Source of the DNA: Neptunomonas phycophila
Lineage (GTDB): Bacteria; Pseudomonadota; Gammaproteobacteria; Pseudomonadales; Balneatricaceae
Direction: 5' to 3'
Assembly: GCF_001922575.1 (NCBI RefSeq)
Contig: NZ_MRCI01000001.1
Coordinates: forward strand, 1,984,001-2,048,000
DNA: 64,000 nt
Below the pieces are notes generated by a model. It was not told the DNA's origin and made no database searches. It saw only the letters and a list, made by a program, of their open reading frames with translations. Below, in pieces: positions 28,620 to 37,050 of this stretch (positions are counted from its first letter, which is position 1; each line of letters begins with the position of its first letter). The translations under genes were made by a program, and so were the position numbers.

Positions 28620-28627
28620 TCTTCAAA

Positions 28628-28647
28628 GGGGGGCTACCAAGGCCCCC
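28628..28647 (+). repeat. Intra-operon GC-rich hairpin
   Basis: GGGGGGC and GGCCCCC pair across a short loop in the 50-bp spacer between the second SDR and the small Cys protein. No T-run follows. It may separate expression of the enzyme genes from the accessory genes downstream. Confidence 0.5.
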
Positions 28648-28669
28648 TCAGCTACCAACGGAATATCTT

Positions 28670-28981
28670 ATGTGCGGACTATGTGGCATTTTTTCAGAGC
28701 CGGATTTATGGAATCAATCACCCAATACCGATGCTAATAGTCTCAGGCGTAACCGGCTTATCCAAATTAACTACTTACAAACGATATTGACCCACATTCG
28801 GTTAAGAGTCAGTGATGTTCATGGCGTTAACTATCTGCTGGAAGACTTTAAGGGCAACCAAAAACTCTTCTCCAATCTACATGAGTTATGGCAAAGCATA
28901 GAAAAGCTCACAGGAGAACCTCTAGACCCTTTTAACAACGAGTTATTGCAGCACCTAGAACGAGGACACAATAATGATTAA
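28670..28981 (+). CDS. Small conserved-looking MCGLCG protein, function unknown
   Basis: 103 residues beginning MCGLCGIF. After Met removal, Cys would be N-terminal, exactly as in class II glutamine amidotransferases (MCGI...), but the chain is half the size of that domain and the rest does not resemble it. The remainder is soluble and predicted helical (ETLTH/LRV region, then HELWQSIEKLTGEPLDPFNNELLQHLE). The end overlaps the CobW-type GTPase by 8 bp, so the two are translationally coupled and may act together, for example in delivering metal to an enzyme. I do not recognise a named family with certainty. Confidence 0.7.
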   Translation: MCGLCGIFSEPDLWNQSPNTDANSLRRNRLIQINYLQTILTHIRLRVSDVHGVNYLLEDFKGNQKLFSNLHELWQSIEKLTGEPLDPFNNELLQHLERGHNND

Positions 28982-29960
28982 TAAGAATAAAAGAATCCCT
29001 GTTCATATTCTTACTGGCTTTTTAGGGAGCGGCAAAACAACGCTGCTAAGGGAGTACATCGAGCAGGGCTCGGCACACCATACTGCTTTTATTATTAACG
29101 AGGTAGGCGACATAGGCATTGACCATCACCTCACTCAGCGTCTCGATGGCGAAACTCTTTTGCTCGAAAGTGGATGCCTTTGCTGTGAAGTAAGAAACGA
29201 CTTAAAAGCATCATTGCTAGCCTTGCTCAACCAAAATACAAACGAGCACCTTGAACAAATCATCATAGAAACCACCGGCTTAGCCAACCCCGCTCCCATT
29301 CTGGCTACCATTTTCAATGACCGAGAATTAAGCCAAGCAGTCGTGAAAGGCAAAATAGTGACCACCGTGGACGCATTAACCGCCGAGCAATGCGCGCGCG
29401 ATATCCCCGAATGGGCTAATCAACTCAGTAGTGCCGACAGCCTAATTTTTACTAAAACAGAAAAACTGTCTGAGTCTGATATACACAGGTTACAAAACCT
29501 GTGCTCAGCCACAAATCCATTTGCCAGCTTCTACATAAAGCACCCAAACAACACAGCAACACTTGCTCAGGCAATCCACTCAACAACGCCGCCCAGACTT
29601 TTACAGGCCACTCACGAGCAACCCGCTTACTTTTCTATTCGAAGCATGGCGAACCACAGCGCAATTCAAACCGAAGCTATAAACGTAGAATCGGTTGATT
29701 GGCAACGCTTTTCAATCTGGCTTTCAATGATACTCTACCGTTACAATGATCAAATATTGCGAGTAAAAGGGATATTAAAAGACAGCAATACAGGGAATTA
29801 TGTATTACTAAACTCAGTCAGAAAGATCCTTGCGCCCTTAGAGATTATCGATAAAGAAACCTTAAACTCACCGTCGTTAGGCCTTGTTTTCATAACACGA
29901 GGACTCACCCCTAACGATATTACGGCGTCATTTAACGCATTTGATATCTCACACAATTGA
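28974..29960 (+). CDS. CobW/G3E-family GTPase, probable metallochaperone
   Basis: 328 residues. GFLGSGKTTLL is Walker A, followed by the CxCC metal motif in ESGCLCCEVR, IIIETTGLANPAP as switch/Walker B region, and FTKTEKL in place of NKxD. A CobW C-terminal domain follows (residues about 225-325, RVKGILKD). Members of this group deliver Zn, Co or Fe to particular enzymes. The metal-dependent imidase-like hydrolase of the same operon is a possible client. The CobW C-terminal domain lacks a His-rich stretch. Confidence 0.88.
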   Translation: MINKNKRIPVHILTGFLGSGKTTLLREYIEQGSAHHTAFIINEVGDIGIDHHLTQRLDGETLLLESGCLCCEVRNDLKASLLALLNQNTNEHLEQIIIETTGLANPAPILATIFNDRELSQAVVKGKIVTTVDALTAEQCARDIPEWANQLSSADSLIFTKTEKLSESDIHRLQNLCSATNPFASFYIKHPNNTATLAQAIHSTTPPRLLQATHEQPAYFSIRSMANHSAIQTEAINVESVDWQRFSIWLSMILYRYNDQILRVKGILKDSNTGNYVLLNSVRKILAPLEIIDKETLNSPSLGLVFITRGLTPNDITASFNAFDISHN

Positions 29961-29979
29961 GACTGCATAGCGAAGCACC

Positions 29980-31158
29980 ATGTCAAAAAAAACTAGCCCT
30001 CTGCGCGTTTTAGGTACATCGGTCACCTTGATCGAAAAAATCAGAAAACAAGCTGAAAAAGAACTCAATATCGAAATAGAATTTGATGTGAGAGGCGTTA
30101 AGGATGCTGAACGCATTGCCGTGATGCAACCGCAGAGCTATGACATATATGACCAATGGTTTCATAACGTTGATTTTGTCTGGCCAGCACAGGCTATTCA
30201 GCCAATTGACATCGATCGTATAGATAATTGGTCACAAGTTAACTCTTTACCTAAAACTGGTCGCGTTATCCCCTCGCAGCCTCTTGCTCCCGGTTCAGAA
30301 CCTTCGGGCCGCCTGTATGTTCAACACAACGGGACTCTCGGCGCAACGCCTACTCAACAGATTAGCATGCTACCGTTAGCGCATAATGTAGATAGCTTTG
30401 CCTACAATGCCGCCCAATTGCCAGAAGTACTTAAGGGGCAACCCGAGAGCTGGGCATGGTTACTTTCTCCCGCCATGAAAGGCAGGTCAGCCTTTCAAGA
30501 TGATGCAGCCATGGGGACGATTGATGCTGCTATCGCGATTAATGCGGCAGGGTTAGCCGAATTTAAAAACCCGTCAAATCTAACTCTCTCAGAGATCGAT
30601 CTGCTCATAAAGCTATTGAAAGGGAAAAAGGACCAAGGTCAATTTGTCGAGTTTTGGAAAGATCATGAGCAGTCCGTAAACTTGCTTAAATCACAACGTT
30701 CCTACATTCAGAGTATATGGGCCCCCATGTACTACAGTAACCGTTGCAATATAGACGGATACAAACTCGCCTGCCCTATTGAAGGCTACAGAGCTTGGTG
30801 CGGTGGGTTATCCGTATCAAAGTGTGCTTCGGGCAAAAAGCTGGATATGGTTTACCAGTACTTAAACTGGTGGCTATCTGGATGGCCGGGGTCGATCATT
30901 GCCAAGCAAGGTTATTACATATCAAATACCGAGAGCGTAAAAAACTACCTGTCGGAAGAAGAGTGGCAATTCTGGTACGAAGGTAAACCCGCCCTAAAAG
31001 TACTAAACGGTATCGATGACCACCCATTAATACCAGAAGGCACTGTGCGGTCAGGCGGAAGTTACACACAACGCATGTCAAACATAGCTGTGTGGAACTC
31101 CGTAATGGACGAGCATAATTACCTTGTCCGTAAGTGGCGAGAGCTTACAAAAGTCTAG
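29980..31158 (+). CDS. Signal-less extracellular-solute-binding-like protein
   Basis: 392 residues resembling ABC-importer binding proteins (class of PotD/AfuA type; SAFQDDAAMGTIDAAIAIN and GGLSVSKCASGKKLDMVYQYLNWWLSGWPG segments). There is no signal peptide: the protein starts MSKKTSPLRVLGTS, and an in-frame TAG only 12 bp upstream rules out a longer N-terminus. No permease or ATPase lies nearby. Cytoplasmic binding proteins can act as sensors, as NasS does elsewhere in this window. It lies 19 bp after the CobW gene. Function unknown; sensor or ligand carrier is inference. Confidence 0.72.
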   Translation: MSKKTSPLRVLGTSVTLIEKIRKQAEKELNIEIEFDVRGVKDAERIAVMQPQSYDIYDQWFHNVDFVWPAQAIQPIDIDRIDNWSQVNSLPKTGRVIPSQPLAPGSEPSGRLYVQHNGTLGATPTQQISMLPLAHNVDSFAYNAAQLPEVLKGQPESWAWLLSPAMKGRSAFQDDAAMGTIDAAIAINAAGLAEFKNPSNLTLSEIDLLIKLLKGKKDQGQFVEFWKDHEQSVNLLKSQRSYIQSIWAPMYYSNRCNIDGYKLACPIEGYRAWCGGLSVSKCASGKKLDMVYQYLNWWLSGWPGSIIAKQGYYISNTESVKNYLSEEEWQFWYEGKPALKVLNGIDDHPLIPEGTVRSGGSYTQRMSNIAVWNSVMDEHNYLVRKWRELTKV

Positions 31159-31191
31159 CGCTACCGCTAACTACATCAGATAATTCGGCAA

Positions 31192-32166
31192 CTACACCTT
31201 AACCAAATACGCCGGCAGCTTAGGGTCAGGCAGTACAGAGACCACCTTCAAACGTTGGAGTGAACGCTTTCGCGCGTTAATCAAATGATCTTTTAAACTC
31301 GCTGAAGCCGCCTCAACCGCCCCTTGTAAAAGCAGTTCTAACACCAGCTTATGCTCTTTAAGTGCAGCCACATCCATAGATAAATTCAAGCTGGTAAAAA
31401 AGACTTTGTTTAATACAACAGAACTGCGGCAGTGATTTAACACATCCAACAGTTTTTTATTATCAATATGCTTAATCAAACTACCGTGCAAGAAATCTTC
31501 AACCGTCGTAATGTCTTCAATTGAAATCTCTTGTCCGTTAATCATTTCTTCATGCTTTGTTACCATTTGCGCGATAAGCGATTGATCAATGTGCTTTGCC
31601 GACAACTTTAAAGCCGCTGGCTCTAACTCAGCACGAATTTCATAATCATTTCTTATCTCACGAGCTGTTAGCGGGCCGGCCAACCAAGATGAATAAGGCT
31701 CTTTTTCGACCACGCCTCTATCCCGCAACCTCAGCAAAGCCTGGCGTATAACCATCTTGCTAACGCCGTAATACTCAGCCGCGCGCCCCTCCTCTACACG
31801 GTAATGACCAAACACCATGCATGTGGAAATCTGCTCAAACAGGTCTTCAAAGATTTTCTCGCTGAGTGTTCGATTATCAACCGCCTGATCAGACTCAAGC
31901 CCTACGTCGACCTTAGTAACCATGCGCCTGATGGGCTTTATATCCTTGCTGTTAGCATCACCAACAACAAAGCCCCGCCCATCAAAGCGACTGATTTTTA
32001 ACTCATCATTTAAAAGCATTAGCGCTTTACGTACAGGAACCCGGCTAGTTCCAAACAAATCTCCTAGCGGACCTTCCAGTAAAACTAACCCTTCTGTTAA
32101 CGTACCCGACCTTATGGCTTCGTCTAAGGTCTGGTAAATTAGTTCGTACCGAAGTTTCCCTTTCAA
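31192..32166 (-). CDS. GntR/FadR-type regulator with two tandem winged helices
   Basis: 324 residues, longer than the 220-250 normal for FCD-type GntR proteins. Two wHTH regions are visible: residues about 5-68 (LGDLFGTSRVPVRKALMLL) and about 98-165 (AAEYYGVSKMVIRQALLRLRDRGVV). An FCD ligand domain follows (RNDYEIRAELEPAALKLSA onward, to about 300), with metal-site-type histidines. It converges on the imide cluster from its 3' end and is its likely regulator. Confidence 0.85.
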   Translation of the reverse strand: MKGKLRYELIYQTLDEAIRSGTLTEGLVLLEGPLGDLFGTSRVPVRKALMLLNDELKISRFDGRGFVVGDANSKDIKPIRRMVTKVDVGLESDQAVDNRTLSEKIFEDLFEQISTCMVFGHYRVEEGRAAEYYGVSKMVIRQALLRLRDRGVVEKEPYSSWLAGPLTAREIRNDYEIRAELEPAALKLSAKHIDQSLIAQMVTKHEEMINGQEISIEDITTVEDFLHGSLIKHIDNKKLLDVLNHCRSSVVLNKVFFTSLNLSMDVAALKEHKLVLELLLQGAVEAASASLKDHLINARKRSLQRLKVVSVLPDPKLPAYLVKV

Positions 32167-32278
32167 ATTTGCATTCTCAACACTATAAATCCTATATATA
32201 ACAATACTATAGAATGCTCTATTAGTTGATCATTATGTGATAAAAACTTTGAACATAACTCGCTTTAGACGATTAACA

Positions 32279-33757
32279 TCAAAACCCGCCACCTGTCCTG
32301 AAGCCACCACCACTATTGCTTGATCGTCGACTACCGCCACCGCCGCCAGGCATTCTAAAACCGCCACTGCCACTGCGATTGCTGGGCCAATGGAAAGTGG
32401 TGTTGCTGTTTGAGGTAGACCGGCGTGGAGATCGGCCACTGATACCACCGCTGCCAAAATCAGGACGGGCATTAATATCGCTGTAGCGTTGATTACGCTG
32501 AATCACCCGCCACACTTCTGCACCACTCAATACACCTTGAACAAACTGGCTCAATACTGATTGGATAAGCCTTTCATTGCCAAAGCCCGAGCGAACATCA
32601 TCAAAACGGTTGTTTTTAAAGTTACGCCTTACACCCTCTAACTCTTTTAGCTTTGAAAGTTTAACAGAATGGGCTTTTCGCAAATCAGCTAAGTCGTCTT
32701 CGTTATCTTCATAATTATCACGATAATCACGTAGCTCATTGACAAGACCATCATCCACCAATGAACGAGTTGCTCGTACATAACGCTCTATCTGATAGAT
32801 ATCTTTATGCTGCATAGCGGTATTTAAACAATGGAGTGAGCGTTGCATATATTCATCTAAGCCCGCCGTAAACGAGGCTCGCTGTTCTAATATGAGATGC
32901 AACTTGTTTTCTGTGGCTTCAATTTGATCATCGTGAGCATCGAGCGCCTGCCTAGCCTTGTCTAAACGCTGCAATATTTCGGGTACACCAGCGTCAGCCA
33001 ACGCGGCATTCTCAATCAATTGCAGCGCCTTAAATTCGGCTTCTGCTTCTCGCTTTACGTGCTCTGCATGCGCACTTAGACGTTTAGGGATTTCTTGCAA
33101 ATTCCAATAATTTACGCGATTACGTTCGTACTTAATCAGCTTAGCAACCCAATTATCTAAACTGCGAGTTAATACGCCACCCTCGTAATCCGCAGTGCCA
33201 TACTTACGTCCCCAAAGGTACATAAACAACTTATCTTGCTGGTATGGCTCATCCTTTTTATCCATATCTACTTGAGCCACTTCACTTTTGCTGTGAGCTT
33301 CATCCGCAATGGACTCGGCTTTGTTGGCTCGCTCAAACTGTGCTTGGTAGTTTGCGTCCATCTTTAAATTGGCTTGCACCGATGCTTCTCGATCAGCAAG
33401 CTCCTGAGCAATAACATTTGCAGATGCCAGCAACACTTCCCGCTGTTGCTCAGCTTGCTCTAATTGCTGCTTTACGGCGTCTGTTTCTTGCTGAAGGCTT
33501 TCGATTTTGTGTACACGCTCACCCAGAATTTTTTTTGCGTCATGGTCAGCCGCTGTTAGCGTTTCTTGCAACTGTCCGGTATCTATTTCCTGCAAACGAA
33601 CCCGCGCAATCTCATTAATCACCTTACTCTGCTGAAGGCGATTCTCGGTTAAGCTCTCGGTGAGGCGTGTTAAGTTTTGATCAAGACGAGCAATATCATC
33701 ACGCACGGTTTTTAACGCGCTATCGATATTATTTAAGGCTGTTGAACCGCTCCACAT
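32279..33757 (-). CDS. Coiled-coil protein with Gly/Ser/Arg-rich tail, uncharacterised
   Basis: 492 residues with no signal peptide or membrane segment. Residues about 5-165 are long heptad-rich coiled coil (many Gln, Glu, Leu, Ala). A middle domain contains LFMYLWGRKYGTADY and a further helical region to about 400. The tail (about 425-492) is Gly, Ser, Asn and Arg-rich and low-complexity (SGGFRMPGGGGGSRRSSN). I do not recognise a functional family. It is the last gene of a minus-strand set of three with similar helical proteins; 48 bp separate it from the preceding gene. Confidence 0.75.
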   Translation of the reverse strand: MWSGSTALNNIDSALKTVRDDIARLDQNLTRLTESLTENRLQQSKVINEIARVRLQEIDTGQLQETLTAADHDAKKILGERVHKIESLQQETDAVKQQLEQAEQQREVLLASANVIAQELADREASVQANLKMDANYQAQFERANKAESIADEAHSKSEVAQVDMDKKDEPYQQDKLFMYLWGRKYGTADYEGGVLTRSLDNWVAKLIKYERNRVNYWNLQEIPKRLSAHAEHVKREAEAEFKALQLIENAALADAGVPEILQRLDKARQALDAHDDQIEATENKLHLILEQRASFTAGLDEYMQRSLHCLNTAMQHKDIYQIERYVRATRSLVDDGLVNELRDYRDNYEDNEDDLADLRKAHSVKLSKLKELEGVRRNFKNNRFDDVRSGFGNERLIQSVLSQFVQGVLSGAEVWRVIQRNQRYSDINARPDFGSGGISGRSPRRSTSNSNTTFHWPSNRSGSGGFRMPGGGGGSRRSSNSGGGFRTGGGF

Positions 33758-33805
33758 TATCTAAACCCTTTTATTGATATATGCATAACATATGGATACT
33801 TAAAG

Positions 33806-34780
33806 TTACCACGCGGTGATAGTCGCGCCAGAAGTCGCTATTCGATATTCAGGTGACAGGTAACCCACACGCTTTTCACCCACTACATTACCTTGGATAA
33901 TGCCATCATCTTGTTTGTCAGCGGCAACCTGATTAAAGGTTTTGTAGTCGACACGTAATCCCCATTTATCAACCGAGGTTTGTTTACCCGTCTCTTCATT
34001 GAGCACAGGCAATGTCAGTACATTATTGTTCCCATCAATGGCTTCAACGATCAGATAATAATTACGTGCTGTAGAGTTAATATCCGGAATACGCCACACC
34101 CCTGACTGCTCGCCCGCTCGCGACACCACTTTAATGTGATAAGACATTCGTAGCTGTACCAACATGTTTTCCATGTCGGCTAGTAATGCTTCAGCCGTAT
34201 CCTGTTTATCATTTTGCAAAGCGGCATTAGCCGAATTCTGCAATCCTTTGGCTTGTACCGCTATATCGGGTTGTTTGGCTAAGGTCTGGATTTCAGTATA
34301 AGTTTGCTGCAAATTGGACGGCAAAGCTTCCAACGCTAGTTGCTGAGGCCGCTCATTGAGCCAGTAATTACCACCGAATAATAACGATGCGACAAGCGCA
34401 ACAGCCCCCAAGGGTAAACCCCATTTTTTGCGGCTGACATAGGCGTGTGCTAACGCGGTAGAGATGCTTTTTTTGGTTGGGTGATATTTAAAGCGATCCT
34501 CATCAAGCGCCTTGATGCCTTCTTCTAGAATATGATCCGGCACCTCCATGCCTTGATCGGCGTAGATCGTACGTAGCCGCTCAAGCAGCTGCGAACGGCG
34601 GCTATCGGCATCTAACTCTCGTTCAACCATGCCTTGACGGTGGCGTAAGGTATCTACCACATCCATTGCCGCCATTACATTTTCAAGTTTAGCTCTGGGT
34701 GCTGATGATTCGCTAGCGGATGTAGCCGCTGATTCAGTAGCTGAAGCCGTATTTTCCATGCCATTACTCGTAGTAGTCAT
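33806..34780 (-). CDS. Single-span membrane protein, DUF6384-like
   Basis: 324 residues. A Ser/Thr/Ala-rich disordered start is followed by a conserved-looking cytoplasmic segment (AAMDVVDTLRHRQGMVERELD and DHILEEGIKALDEDRF). Then come one transmembrane helix (about residues 120-138, GLPLGAVALVASLLFGGNYW), a short coiled coil, and a C-terminal globular domain likely periplasmic (IKVVSRAGEQSGVWRIP ... YLIVEAIDGN). The N-terminal segment resembles what is annotated as DUF6384 in other gammaproteobacteria; this is from memory and unverified. It is sandwiched between two soluble coiled-coil proteins and would anchor them to the membrane. Confidence 0.75.
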   Translation of the reverse strand: MTTTSNGMENTASATESAATSASESSAPRAKLENVMAAMDVVDTLRHRQGMVERELDADSRRSQLLERLRTIYADQGMEVPDHILEEGIKALDEDRFKYHPTKKSISTALAHAYVSRKKWGLPLGAVALVASLLFGGNYWLNERPQQLALEALPSNLQQTYTEIQTLAKQPDIAVQAKGLQNSANAALQNDKQDTAEALLADMENMLVQLRMSYHIKVVSRAGEQSGVWRIPDINSTARNYYLIVEAIDGNNNVLTLPVLNEETGKQTSVDKWGLRVDYKTFNQVAADKQDDGIIQGNVVGEKRVGYLSPEYRIATSGATITAW

Positions 34781-34854
34781 ATTCGCTTAACCCTATTTAC
34801 ACACTGGTTAGAGGGGCAAGCTCCCGCCGCCCCATCTAACAAAGCTCTTCGTGT

Positions 34855-36036
34855 TTAAACAGACGTTGCCATATCCGGCAACGGTAACGAACCGCCACGT
34901 TGAATGACATTGGCTAACCGTTTTTTACCATCTTCAACAGAGTCACGGATCTCATCTGCATTTTTGGTGGATAACACGCGCATCTCTTCAATAATCTCAC
35001 GCGAGCGTTCTTGGAAGTTCACTACCGAATCAACCAATTTTTTAACAGACTCTGCACGGATTGTCGGGCCATAACCGGCTTTGACCGCCGCTTCTTGAAT
35101 CTTGCCGCCAATGGACGCTAAATCCTCTAGACTATCCGATACGCCATCTTTCATCGCATTCAATGCTTGGGTGCTTTCATGTAAACCAAACATACCGGTA
35201 AATGATGCCGTTAGCGCCGTAAAGACCGATTCATTCGTACCAAAGAAAGTAATAGACTGCTGGTATACACGTTGTTTTGCACTGTTCGTTTGCATCAAGC
35301 GCGCCATGATAACTTCGGAGGTGTTATAGCTGACGGTTAAATTATCCGCTAAATCTTTCGCGATTTGGTAGCGATCTTCTGCAAACTGCAACTTACGCAT
35401 ACGCTCATCTCGCGCCAACTCTAGCTTCGCGCGCTCGGCTAAATCTTCACCCGCATAAGCGGCTACGGCTTCACTGGCCTGCTGCAATGAGCCTTTTTCA
35501 CTGTTCCATATGGCTTCGGTTTGTTTTAACAAATCCAATGCATAGATTTCTGACTCTTTAATCGCACCTCGGAAATCCTGATACGCATTCAAAATAATAT
35601 GCTCACGTTCAATCTGCTCTTTAGAGTCACTCGCCACTTCTAAAAAGGTGTCTTTGATTTTATCGAAACGTGTCGCGATATCCCCGCGTGTAGCCTTCAT
35701 CCAAATATTATTGACGCGCTCAAAGGTATCAATTTTGCCATCTTCAACCTGTTCAACCATGGTTTTTGCATCAGTACGGATACTATTAAACGCTTCGGTA
35801 ATTTCTTCATAACGCTCACCAATGCGCATTTGCGACACTTGCTCACGCACAATCTCATTAAAAACAGACGCTTGCGTTAGGGTGCGGGCTATAGCGAGTG
35901 TTTTCATTTCATCAATATCAGACAAACGTTCGATAAGAGCGACCACAGGTGCTTCATCTACCTTTTCGGGCATTAAACCCAACTCACGAACCTGCGTTAG
36001 TGCTTTATCAAGATACTTAAATGTGATGTTTGACAT
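34855..36036 (-). CDS. Long helical cytoplasmic protein of the three-gene cassette
   Basis: 393 residues from the ATG at 36036, which has GGAG 5 bp upstream; an in-frame start at 36054 is less likely. Almost entirely helical and charged, no membrane span and no signal peptide. Features: EMKTLAIARTLTQASVFNEIVREQVSQM, then RYEEITEAFNSIRTDAKTMVEQVEDGKI, a long central helix, and a C-terminal helical stretch before RVLSTKNADEI. Such proteins are sometimes labelled cell-surface protein in databases, which its lack of export signal contradicts. First gene of the cassette, 75 bp before the membrane component. Confidence 0.75.
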   Translation of the reverse strand: MSNITFKYLDKALTQVRELGLMPEKVDEAPVVALIERLSDIDEMKTLAIARTLTQASVFNEIVREQVSQMRIGERYEEITEAFNSIRTDAKTMVEQVEDGKIDTFERVNNIWMKATRGDIATRFDKIKDTFLEVASDSKEQIEREHIILNAYQDFRGAIKESEIYALDLLKQTEAIWNSEKGSLQQASEAVAAYAGEDLAERAKLELARDERMRKLQFAEDRYQIAKDLADNLTVSYNTSEVIMARLMQTNSAKQRVYQQSITFFGTNESVFTALTASFTGMFGLHESTQALNAMKDGVSDSLEDLASIGGKIQEAAVKAGYGPTIRAESVKKLVDSVVNFQERSREIIEEMRVLSTKNADEIRDSVEDGKKRLANVIQRGGSLPLPDMATSV

Positions 36037-36205
36037 AAGAACTCCATGTAACAAAGAAAGGGCAACGCTAACGTTGGACGATAATTTTCCCGATTATATC
36101 TGGCGAAACATGCAGCAAAGATTAACATGAAGGAAAAAATAAGGGGGGTTTAAGAAAAATTTCACTTAGCCCGCGCCAAGAAAAAACAATGAATTGCTTA
36201 TTAGC

Positions 36206-36244
36206 AAAAAACCCTGCGCGCAACTTGAAACTGCGAGCTGGGTT
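36206..36244 (-). terminator. Intrinsic terminator after peroxiredoxin gene
   Basis: On the minus strand AACCCAGCTCGCA pairs with TGCGCGCAGGGTT (two mismatches) and is followed by TTTTT. It lies about 25-60 bp past the peroxiredoxin stop. Confidence 0.75.
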
Positions 36245-36267
36245 ATTAAAGATCAACCAAACACTAA

Positions 36268-36918
36268 CTACGGTTGTTTAACGGTACGTAAATAAGGCAA
36301 TTTTACGTCAACATCCCCAAACTTAGCCTTTGCCTCTTCATCATTTAACGACAAAGCAACAATGACATCTTCCCCCGCTTTCCAATTGGCAGGCGTAGCA
36401 ATAGGTACTTTATAGGTAGCTTGTAAAGCATCTAAAGCACGCAACACTTCTGCAAAATTACGCCCGACAGACATAGGGTAAGTCATGGCAAGCTGTAGCT
36501 TCTTATCAGGACTAAAAATAAAAACCACACGTACACTAGCTGAATCTGCAGCCGTGCGGCCATCCGGCAGATAAGCATCGGCGGGTAACATATCCAATGC
36601 TTTAGCAACGGCCATATCATCGTCGGCAATGATTGGAAACGTAGCAGGTGCGCATGAGTATTTTTCGATATCTGCTTTCCACTTTACATGCTCATCAACA
36701 CCGTCTACCGACAGCCCGATAACCTTAGTGCCCCGCTTTTCCCATTCGGCTGATAATTGGGCTACAGCACCAAACTCAGTAGTACAAACTGGCGTAAAGT
36801 CTTTTGGATGACTGAACAGGATAGCCCAGCTGTCACCAATGAAATCATGTAGAGTGAAATCCCCCAGATCAGTTTTCAAATCGAGATTGGGTACAATGTC
36901 ATTAATTCGAAGTGCCAT
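36268..36918 (-). CDS. 1-Cys peroxiredoxin (Prx6/AhpC-TSA family)
   Basis: Thiol peroxidase of 216 residues, reducing hydrogen peroxide and organic peroxides in the cytoplasm. The ATG at 36918 with GGAGAG upstream is the right start (MALRINDIVPNL). The peroxidatic Cys is in FTPVCTTEF (about residue 45), preceded by LFSHPKDFTP; no resolving Cys of the 2-Cys type appears in the usual C-terminal position. SADPYMSVGRNF-type segment TYPMSVGRNFAEVLR is characteristic of the Prx6 group, where the Arg contacts the active-site Cys. Single-gene unit with its own terminator. Confidence 0.92.
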   Translation of the reverse strand: MALRINDIVPNLDLKTDLGDFTLHDFIGDSWAILFSHPKDFTPVCTTEFGAVAQLSAEWEKRGTKVIGLSVDGVDEHVKWKADIEKYSCAPATFPIIADDDMAVAKALDMLPADAYLPDGRTAADSASVRVVFIFSPDKKLQLAMTYPMSVGRNFAEVLRALDALQATYKVPIATPANWKAGEDVIVALSLNDEEAKAKFGDVDVKLPYLRTVKQP

Positions 36919-37050
36919 TTTTATCTCTCCAGCTGTCTTAAATTGAAGGGCATAATTGCTCCTCATTAAGAACATAATATTATAAGCTTATAACTTTTTG
37001 TAATTTATCATGACAATTACACCTATAGTAAAAACTAATCATGCTCATCA

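Noticed and set aside
28670-28981. Glutamine amidotransferase call for the MCGLCG protein
   Set aside because: Only the first residues fit; length is half of the domain and later motifs are missing.
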